The translations under genes and the position numbers were made by a program. A stretch of DNA of 40,861 nt from Clostridiales bacterium (GTDB lineage: Bacteria; Bacillota; Clostridia; Oscillospirales; CAG-272): NCBI GenBank assembly GCA_012800735.1, contig JAAZIU010000033.1, positions 1 through 40,861 on the forward strand, in the 5' to 3' direction. The notes below the pieces were generated by a model, which worked only from the letters and a program-made list of their open reading frames with translations, ran no database searches and was not told the DNA's origin. Shown here piece after piece: positions 35,446 through 40,861 of the stretch. Each line of letters begins with the position of its first letter. Position 1 is the first letter of the stretch.

Positions 35446-37566
35446 TCATGCTCGGCAGAGCAGTTCATATTCGCTGCTCCTGCCGGGCGTTTCGGTTATA
35501 AGCTTAAGCGTCATAAAACCGGTCTTTTCGATTTTCGGCATTTTGAATTCAAGGACGGTGCCTTTTATATTTGTGCGCGGTTCGGCTTTGCCGGTTTTCC
35601 ACTCGCCCAGTTCATATTCACACCCGCCGATTATGAGGCTTGCCCTTATCGTATCGCTGACCGGCTCATTTGAGTCATTCAGCAGCCAAAGCTCACAGCT
35701 GAAGAGCTCGCCCTCCGTCCAGTCGAATTTCGGGACTCTTGCGGATGCCGCGACCGGACGCAGCGATTCTTTTACTGCGTAATATGCCGGCTTCAGCACC
35801 ATCGGGTAGCACACAAGAGAATTATTCGCCGCCGTTATCCACGGCTCGCACCAGCACCAATTTATCGCCATAGAACAACCAGTCCACTGGCGGCGCGTTT
35901 CTTCGAATATTTCCTTATATCCCGTCGCCTGCATCCGCTGGCTTCTGTCGACGAATTGCCGGAGCGACTCGGGTTCGCCGAATAATTTCCGGTCTGTTTC
36001 AAGACAGAGCCAGGTATCATAACCCCAGGCGCTGAAACCGTGATGCTTCTCCCAGCTCTTTGTCTTTGTAATCGGGAATAGCTCGTTTTCAGGTATTATC
36101 TTTTTAAGCTCATTGACGCCGGCGGCGCTCGGAACGCCGAATTCCGTGTATGCGGTGTTGCGGCGGTTCTGAAAGACGCCGAATACGTCTTCTCCGGTAT
36201 TTTTGTCAAAAAAGGTGTATCCGCCGTGCGCCATTCCGGTTAAGGGAGATGTCTGGAAGAAGGGGCGCTCGTAATCAAGCTCAAAGCAGAGCTTGTTCAG
36301 CAGACGAAGCGCGCGCGACTGGTCGTCCATGCCCGACCAGCTGTTGAATAGCTCGTTTCCGCCGCACCAAATCACCAGTGACGGATGGCGGCGAAGATGG
36401 ATGATTATCGACGTCGCTTCTCTTTCGAGCGTTTCCATATAATGCGGATTTGCCACATAATTGTTGCAGGCTAACATGAATTCCTGCCATACCATAATAC
36501 CGAGGCGGTCGCAGATGTCGTAAAACTCGTCTTTTTGTATGCCGGCGCCGCCCCAGAGACGGAAGATATTCATATTGGCGTCGACGGCGGCTTTTATCAA
36601 TTCTTCATACCGTTCTTCGGTTATAACTCCGAAAAATAGTTCGGGATTTACCCAGTTGGAGCCTTTGGCAAAGATGCGGCGTCCGTTCAGCTTGATTGTT
36701 ACGGGAGCGGCGTATCTGCTCATCGGGTATCCGGCGGGATCGCCGCCGGTGCCGGGATTGCGCACCAGCTTTATTGTGCGGAATCCGATGACGCCTTCCT
36801 TTTTATCGGCGGGACTTTCTGCAGTCCATTTATAGAGATACGGTTCACCCTGACCGCTGCACCACCAGAGTTTAACTTCATTGACGGTGAATTCGGGGGA
36901 TTCGCCGCTGTAAACGACATTTCCGTCCGAATCAAAGAGGGCATAAATGACTTTTTCATCGCAGACGGTCTCAAAGCGCACTTCGGCGTTCTCGAGAGCG
37001 CTGTCAAGGGTATAGAACGGCTCACAAGAGCTGATGTATCCGCGTTTTCTCGTCTCGATATACGCGGGTTTCCAGATGCCGGAGATTAAAAGCCGCGGGT
37101 TCCAGTCCCATCCGTAGCTTACCGGCGGCTTGCAGCTCTGATCCGCTTCCTGCCGCGGAGTTTCATGATATCCGGAGCGCTTAGGATGAGGATGGATCAA
37201 TACGCTGAGTTCGGAGCCCGGCTTTGCTTTTTCGGTAATGTCAAGCTCGACTTTGGTATACATTCCCTCCTGCGAGTGAAGCTTTTTGCCGTCGAGAATG
37301 ATGTCGAAGATATAGTCGATGCCTTCGGCGACGAAAAAGACGGAATCGCCGCTTTCGGCTTTAAAGTCAAGCTTTGTTTTGTATATCCAGAAGACGTCTT
37401 CAACCGCTTCAAGCGCTTCGACATTGTCGGAAAACATAATGTCAATGCCTTTGTAATCGGCGTAATCCTTCTGAACGTTGCCGGGAACAGACGCAGCGAA
37501 AAGCTCGGGCGCTTCTCCCTTGTCGGAGTCATAGATTCCTGCAAGCCATTTTTGATTGAATTTCAT
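35446..37566 (-). CDS. glycoside hydrolase family 2, beta-mannosidase-like
   Basis: A 706-residue intracellular enzyme with the GH2 layout: N-terminal sugar-binding domain (about 1-165, with SYGWDWNPRL typical of mannosidases), immunoglobulin-like domain, and a TIM barrel from about 280. Acid/base Glu405 lies in WCGGNELFNSW and nucleophile Glu475 in AYTEFGVP. FAKGSNWVNPE and the run of Trp residues (INWCWCEPW) agree with beta-mannosidase rather than beta-galactosidase. It is shorter than typical 800-residue members at the C-terminus. Start: ATG at 37566, 8 bases after GGGGG; an upstream in-frame ATG at 37638 has no ribosome site. A single gene, paired in theme with the GH38 alpha-mannosidase. 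Confidence 0.9.
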   Translation of the reverse strand: MKFNQKWLAGIYDSDKGEAPELFAASVPGNVQKDYADYKGIDIMFSDNVEALEAVEDVFWIYKTKLDFKAESGDSVFFVAEGIDYIFDIILDGKKLHSQEGMYTKVELDITEKAKPGSELSVLIHPHPKRSGYHETPRQEADQSCKPPVSYGWDWNPRLLISGIWKPAYIETRKRGYISSCEPFYTLDSALENAEVRFETVCDEKVIYALFDSDGNVVYSGESPEFTVNEVKLWWCSGQGEPYLYKWTAESPADKKEGVIGFRTIKLVRNPGTGGDPAGYPMSRYAAPVTIKLNGRRIFAKGSNWVNPELFFGVITEERYEELIKAAVDANMNIFRLWGGAGIQKDEFYDICDRLGIMVWQEFMLACNNYVANPHYMETLEREATSIIIHLRRHPSLVIWCGGNELFNSWSGMDDQSRALRLLNKLCFELDYERPFFQTSPLTGMAHGGYTFFDKNTGEDVFGVFQNRRNTAYTEFGVPSAAGVNELKKIIPENELFPITKTKSWEKHHGFSAWGYDTWLCLETDRKLFGEPESLRQFVDRSQRMQATGYKEIFEETRRQWTGCSMAINWCWCEPWITAANNSLVCYPMVLKPAYYAVKESLRPVAASARVPKFDWTEGELFSCELWLLNDSNEPVSDTIRASLIIGGCEYELGEWKTGKAEPRTNIKGTVLEFKMPKIEKTGFMTLKLITETPGRSSEYELLCRA

Positions 37567-37683
37567 ATTTATACCCCCTTGACGGTTATTATTTGCTTTA
37601 GAATAATATAATATTTTGAAATGAATCTGGTATTGCAATTATATGGCTTGTTTTAAAATTCGCGCATTATTGAATGTATTTAA

Positions 37684-37902
37684 TTAATTGCGTGGTATCC
37701 TTTCAAACCTCCTGACGCGCTTGCCGTCAAGTATGACGGTTTCGTTCCACATTGAAGCCGGTCTTGCCCAGACTTTGCTTTCATCGCTTGTATCTTTATA
37801 GATAACAAGCTCTTCAAGCGTTTCGCTGTGCTTCGCAACAGCGACGACTTCGTAAACATTTCCTTTGTAATGGCGGTATAAAACCCCTTTTTCGGCAGGC
37901 AT
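37684..37902 (-). CDS. DUF1653 domain protein
   Basis: A 72-residue protein that is almost entirely one DUF1653 domain: GVLYRHYKGNVYEVVAVAKH, SETLEELVIYKDT, WARPASMW and DGKRVRRF. The function of the domain is unknown to me. Start: ATG at 37902, 8 bases after AAGGAG; the ATG at 37908 lies too close to that site, and a longer reading frame up to 37986 lacks a site. It is divergent from the carbonic anhydrase gene and upstream of GH2 on the same strand, with 117 bases between them. Confidence 0.85.
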   Translation of the reverse strand: MPAEKGVLYRHYKGNVYEVVAVAKHSETLEELVIYKDTSDESKVWARPASMWNETVILDGKRVRRFERIPRN

Positions 37903-37997
37903 TGGCATGCTCCTTTCAATATAAGCGCATTTACAATTCAAACAGAAAACAAAATCACCGTTGATTTTTACAGGTGATATTTGCATTGGAGGAAAAC

Positions 37998-38633
37998 ATG
38001 GACTTAAAGAAAAGAATCGAGAAATTTAAAGAATTGGTGTTTGAAACCAACAGAGAATTTTATTTAGGTCTCGAAAAGGGACAGAGCCCGCATACGCTTT
38101 TTATCGGGTGCTGCGATTCGAGAGTAAATGCGGAAGTACTCTTTCAGGCTGAAGCCGGAGAATTATTTCAGATAAGAAACGTTGCAAACATAGTGCCGAG
38201 AGAAGAAGATCCGGACGATAACCTTTCGGTGGTATCCGCGCTTGAATATGCCGTTAAAGTTCTCAAGGTAAAGAATATTATCGTTTGCGGACACTCGAAT
38301 TGCGGGGGATGCGCCGCAATCAGAAAGCTGAATGATTACAAAGATAATCTTCCCGATACGGTGAAATGGATCTCTCACAGCAGCCGGATATCCGAATATA
38401 TTGACAACAAGTATCCTGATATGGAAGAAGAGGAAAAGCTTGTTCTGCTTGAAAAGCTGAATGCAATTCAACAACTGCACAATCTGATGACATACGATTT
38501 CATACGACATTCTTATGAATCGGGGGAACTTGCTATACAGGCTTATTATTACGATATCGGCACGGGGAGTATTTCCGTTTATGATTATGAGAATGAATTT
38601 TCGGATATTTTAAAAGAAATAGCTTTGAATTGA
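37998..38633 (+). CDS. beta-class carbonic anhydrase
   Basis: A 211-residue zinc enzyme interconverting CO2 and bicarbonate. The zinc ligands are Cys38, His99 and Cys102 (FIGCCDSRV and VCGHSNCGG), with the Asp40-Arg42 dyad of the active site. IRNVANIVP and SALEYAVKVL are family segments. The length is standard. Start: ATG at 37998, 5 bases after GGAGG; an upstream in-frame ATG at 37974 has no ribosome site. A single gene ending at a hairpin facing the antiporter gene. Bicarbonate supply and pH balance would fit its neighbour. Confidence 0.95.
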   Translation: MDLKKRIEKFKELVFETNREFYLGLEKGQSPHTLFIGCCDSRVNAEVLFQAEAGELFQIRNVANIVPREEDPDDNLSVVSALEYAVKVLKVKNIIVCGHSNCGGCAAIRKLNDYKDNLPDTVKWISHSSRISEYIDNKYPDMEEEEKLVLLEKLNAIQQLHNLMTYDFIRHSYESGELAIQAYYYDIGTGSISVYDYENEFSDILKEIALN

Positions 38634-38692
38634 ATAATTTTCGCATCAAATATTACAAGATTATATTATAATTCTCAGATAATTTGAAACAG

Positions 38693-38727
38693 CGCCTGCA
38701 AGCGGAGCAATCCGGTTATTGCAGGCG
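38693..38727. terminator. hairpin between carbonic anhydrase and antiporter genes
   Basis: CGCCTGCAA (38693-38701) pairs with TTGCAGGCG (38719-38727). Inside, CGGA and TCCG pair over a GCAA tetraloop. Moderately T-rich sequence follows on both strands, so it probably serves both convergent genes. Confidence 0.7.
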
Positions 38728-38741
38728 TTACTTTTACATGC

Positions 38742-40418
38742 TTATTTGTTTTTTGAAGATTTAATTCCGAAAGTTTTTATTTTCTTAATAAATCCTTTGT
38801 TTTTACTGTTGTTTTCTGCGGGCATCATTCTGTTGATAACTATGGTATCATCTGACTTTATTTGAACATCGCCGGTCGGGATGATAACTTCGCCGTCGCG
38901 CTCGATAAAAATAAAACTCTCATTTTCATTGAGTCTGATATCACGAATGTATTTATCCTCAAATTGATCGCCTTTTTTGACGGTACGTTCGCGAAGTGAA
39001 AAACCGTTCAGCTCATCTTTATAATAGAGAGCGCTCAGAATAAGACTGTCATCCAACTCGAGAATTGTGCAGCCGTCAGGAATAAACTGCTCATTTCCGC
39101 GCACAATGATTGCAACTCGAATATCATTTGGCAGGTAAACATCCTTAAGGGCTTTTCCTATCCAAGGATGTTCCGAACATATTTTAGTCTTAACAAATTG
39201 CAGGTTTTTCTCTTCCTGATAGTCGGTAAATGTTTTCATTACGTCGCCGTGCGGGTCATACATATTTGTTTTAACCGCAACCATCGGCATAAAGCCGCCC
39301 TGTATGCCTAACGACAACAACACAATCGTAAATATGATATGGAAGAGATCGTGCTGCAGCTCAACCGCGCTGACCGCAACGATTGCAAAAACGATACTCG
39401 CCGCTCCGCGGATTCCAGCCCAGGAAACCAATATTTTTTGCTGCAATGATGAATTCGGCATAAACGCCATAAGACCGAAAACACTCGCGGGTCTTGAAAT
39501 AAACGTCATAAAAAGCATGATTGCGAGCGCTATCGGAAACACGTTTATAATGCTCATTACATTTGAAAGCAAACCGAGGGTGAAGAAGATAAGAATTTGA
39601 GCCAGCATATTGATCCCGTCGAAAAAAGAGACGAGCCCCCGCTTTGATTCGAAATTCTGATTCCCCAAAACGATTCCGATAACATAAACGCTGAGATAAC
39701 CGTTCCCGCCGAGTATCTCTGCCAGAGAGTAACCCAACAGAGCTATCGCGATTGCGAAAACCTCGTTGCCTCCGCCTCTGAAAAAGATGTTTTTCCGAAT
39801 AAGGAAAACAAGTAGTAATGAAATTGCGGCTCCGACGGCAAGCCCTACGCTTACTTGCAGGAAAAGCATCAGAAAGGCTCTTCCAGGGCTGATTCCGTCT
39901 TTAAGCAGCGAAATACAAACGATCGCCAAAATATAGGAAAAAGGGTCGTTTGAACCGGATTCCATTTCGAGCAAGGAGTCGGTGCTGTCTTTCAGCGACA
40001 ACTTGCGCCGTCTGAGAATTGAGAAAACAGAGGCTGCGTCGGTCGAGCCGACAACCGATCCGAGCAGAAACGATTCTATAATCGGAAAACCCAAAACAAA
40101 ATGAACGAAAACACCCGTTATAGCTGCGGTAAAGAATACGCCGAATGAAGCTAAGACAATCGCTTTTCCGGCGACCGGTTTCGCTGCGCGCCAGCTTGTT
40201 CCGAATCCGCCGTAAAACATGATAAAAATCAGCGCAATAGAGCAGATTTTATTGGCGAAATCAAAATTTGTGTAAGCCGATATTATCGGTGAGCTGCCGA
40301 TTAATATACCGAAAACTATGAAGATCAGAAGCATCGGAATGCCCGATTTATCCGAAAAAGTGCTCAGCAGCACGCTCACCAACACAATTGCAGCTATAAC
40401 GATCAATAGTTCAATCAT
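38742..40418 (-). CDS. potassium/proton antiporter, CPA1 family (CvrA/NhaP2-like)
   Basis: A 558-residue protein: about 12 membrane helices (1-385) of the Na+/H+ exchanger fold, with GSVVGSTDAASVFSILR and MESGSNDPFSYIL as the ion-path motifs, then a cytoplasmic part with TrkA-C-like domains (about 410-545, for example DSLILSALYY and DDTIVINR). This layout is that of K+/H+ antiporters of the NhaP2/CvrA type, where the cytoplasmic domains sense nucleotides or ions. A basic tail (KGFIKKIKTFG) ends the protein. Start: ATG, 10 bases after AGGAG. A single gene between carbonic anhydrase and tRNA-Gln. Confidence 0.93.
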   Translation of the reverse strand: MIELLIVIAAIVLVSVLLSTFSDKSGIPMLLIFIVFGILIGSSPIISAYTNFDFANKICSIALIFIMFYGGFGTSWRAAKPVAGKAIVLASFGVFFTAAITGVFVHFVLGFPIIESFLLGSVVGSTDAASVFSILRRRKLSLKDSTDSLLEMESGSNDPFSYILAIVCISLLKDGISPGRAFLMLFLQVSVGLAVGAAISLLLVFLIRKNIFFRGGGNEVFAIAIALLGYSLAEILGGNGYLSVYVIGIVLGNQNFESKRGLVSFFDGINMLAQILIFFTLGLLSNVMSIINVFPIALAIMLFMTFISRPASVFGLMAFMPNSSLQQKILVSWAGIRGAASIVFAIVAVSAVELQHDLFHIIFTIVLLSLGIQGGFMPMVAVKTNMYDPHGDVMKTFTDYQEEKNLQFVKTKICSEHPWIGKALKDVYLPNDIRVAIIVRGNEQFIPDGCTILELDDSLILSALYYKDELNGFSLRERTVKKGDQFEDKYIRDIRLNENESFIFIERDGEVIIPTGDVQIKSDDTIVINRMMPAENNSKNKGFIKKIKTFGIKSSKNK

Positions 40419-40543
40419 ACAACTTCATCTCCTTAAGTACATGTGTGTCTCTCATTTTACAACAAAAAATATCTAAAGCTTTATACAATAAAAAAGCTTT
40501 CTTGCTTTTCCGCAAAAAAGAAATAAATGCAAAAATAAAACAA

Positions 40544-40571
40544 CCGTTAATACAAGTGTTTGTATTAACGG
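40544..40571 (-). terminator. intrinsic terminator of the tRNA-Gln gene
   Basis: A 12-bp perfect stem (40544-40555 with 40560-40571) with a 4-base loop lies 12 bases after the tRNA 3' end on the minus strand and is followed by TTGTTTTATTTTT. Confidence 0.85.
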
Positions 40572-40583
40572 CTGCATTTTTTA

Positions 40584-40657
40584 TGGCTGCGGAATAGGGA
40601 TTCGAACCCCAACAAACAGAGTCAGAGTCTGCCGTGCTACCGTTACACAATTCCGCA
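40584..40657 (-). tRNA. tRNA-Gln (anticodon CUG)
   Basis: Minus-strand cloverleaf: acceptor TGCGGAA/TTCCGCA; D stem GTGT/GCAC with loop AACGGTA; anticodon stem GCAGA/TCTGT with loop CTCTGAC, giving anticodon CTG at 34-36; T arm TGGGG-TTCGAAT-CCCTA; discriminator G; and an encoded CCA. Reads CAG. It has its own consensus promoter and terminator, and no other tRNA is next to it. Confidence 0.93.
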
Positions 40658-40675
40658 TCGGGCTCAACGCTATAT

Positions 40676-40704
40676 ATTATAACACATCCGCGGCATTTTG
40701 TCAA
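40676..40704 (-). promoter_or_regulatory. consensus promoter of tRNA-Gln
   Basis: On the minus strand perfect TTGACA (40699-40704), 17 bases, perfect TATAAT (40676-40681), 18 bases before the tRNA 5' end. Confidence 0.88.
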
Positions 40705-40767
40705 TAGCTTTCCCGAATTTAATACCGACGCGCTTGTAGTGTTACAATAGATGTGACACTAAAGATA

Positions 40768-40796
40768 TTGAAAAAGTGATTGAGATCTGATAAAAT
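40768..40796 (+). promoter_or_regulatory. promoter of the putative transposase
   Basis: TTGAAA (40768-40773), 17 bases, TAAAAT (40791-40796), 42 bases before the ATG. The start point should be near 40803. Confidence 0.6.
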
Positions 40797-40837
40797 AAAG
40801 TTGCCACACCAAAATTATCAGAAAAGGACTCAATCAC
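40776..40837 (+). promoter_or_regulatory. two nested inverted repeats enclosing the transposase ribosome site
   Basis: GTGATTGAG (40776-40784) is complementary to CTCAATCAC (40829-40837). Inside it CTGATAA (40787-40793) is complementary to TTATCAG (40815-40821). The AAAAGGA ribosome site (40822-40828) is the single-stranded bulge between the two stems. Both left arms lie upstream of the predicted transcription start, so only read-through RNA could form the structure. Confidence 0.6.
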
Positions 40838-40838
40838 C

Positions 40839-40861
40839 ATGAATATTATAACACAAAACAA
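40839..40861 (+). CDS. putative transposase, N-terminal fragment
   Basis: ATG 10 bases after AAAAGGA; reads MNIITQN before the window ends. Only seven codons are visible, so the call rests on the promoter, the ribosome site and resemblance to IS481/IS3-like transposase starts. Confidence 0.45.

Larger units (their letters stand above)
40735..40861 (+). mobile_element. left end of an insertion sequence (truncated by the window)
   Basis: From about 40735 (TGTAGTGTTAC, possible terminal repeat) to the edge, the sequence has its own promoter, ribosome site and the start of an ORF reading MNIITQN. This resembles N-termini of IS481/IS3-like transposases found in gut Clostridia; that match is from memory. 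The right end, and so the terminal repeats, cannot be seen. It lies 30 bases upstream of the tRNA-Gln promoter. Confidence 0.5.

Noticed and set aside
40411..40704. Open frame on the minus strand through the tRNA-Gln region
   Set aside because: It reads across the tRNA, its terminator and its promoter, so it cannot be a protein gene.
1..40861. CRISPR array, prophage or integrative element
   Set aside because: No regularly spaced repeats, no integrase, and no phage structural or conjugation genes are seen; the only mobile DNA is the IS end at the right edge.

Overview
The window looks like chromosomal DNA from an anaerobic, fermentative Firmicute of the Clostridia/Oscillospiraceae kind. This rests on strong Shine-Dalgarno sites, near-perfect TTGACA-17-TATAAT promoters, Clostridia-style lipoproteins and oxygen-sensitive enzyme families (radical SAM AmrS, a 2Fe-2S ASKHA protein, a 4Fe-4S aconitase-like hydratase). 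The species cannot be named from the sequence. The window is bounded on the left by a consensus promoter firing leftward into what looks like an rRNA leader. On the right it is bounded by a tRNA-Gln gene and the first bases of an insertion sequence.

Layout. 0.3-3.4 kb: GH38 alpha-mannosidase (+). 3.4-5.7 kb: AmmeMemoRadiSam pair, AmrS and a LigB-like/AMMECR1 fusion (-). 5.7-13.2 kb: a five-gene leftward operon of P-type ATPase, deoC, ASKHA/2Fe-2S protein, aconitase-like hydratase and nitroreductase, closed by a terminator. 13.3-14.2 kb: NAD(P)H-hydrate dehydratase (+). 14.3-17.5 kb: two tandem paralogous solute-binding lipoproteins (+), each with its own copy of the same promoter. 17.7-18.8 kb: Gfo/Idh/MocA oxidoreductase (+) with a consensus promoter and an operator-like dyad. 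18.8-20.7 kb: homoserine dehydrogenase and CPBP membrane protease (-). 20.9-21.3 kb: small membrane protein (+). 21.4-24.8 kb: gltX-glnS operon (-). 24.8-26.9 kb: an AT-rich ABC exporter broken by two frameshifts, with small upstream ORFs. 26.9-27.5 kb: MBL hydrolase (-). 27.7-30.3 kb: a membrane-anchored transglutaminase-fold protein lacking the catalytic Cys, followed by metY (+). 30.3-35.4 kb: GH116 glycosidase, nucleoside-hydrolase-like protein and a third solute-binding lipoprotein (+). 35.4-37.6 kb: GH2 beta-mannosidase-like enzyme (-). 37.7-40.4 kb: DUF1653 protein (-), beta carbonic anhydrase (+) and a K+/H+ antiporter (-). 40.6 kb: tRNA-Gln(CUG). 40.7 kb to the end: IS left end.

Functional picture. 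Three glycosidases (GH38, GH116, GH2), three sugar-type binding lipoproteins and a Gfo/Idh/MocA oxidoreductase point to scavenging of mannose- or glucose-containing oligosaccharides. However, no permease gene lies in the window, so the binding proteins must share permeases encoded elsewhere. The rest is core metabolism (Met/Thr synthesis, aminoacyl-tRNA synthesis, pH/ion balance, metabolite repair). The least explained parts are the P-ATPase/deoC/ASKHA/hydratase operon, the Cys-less transglutaminase-fold protein, and the IS end, whose folding pattern predicts silencing of read-through transcripts.
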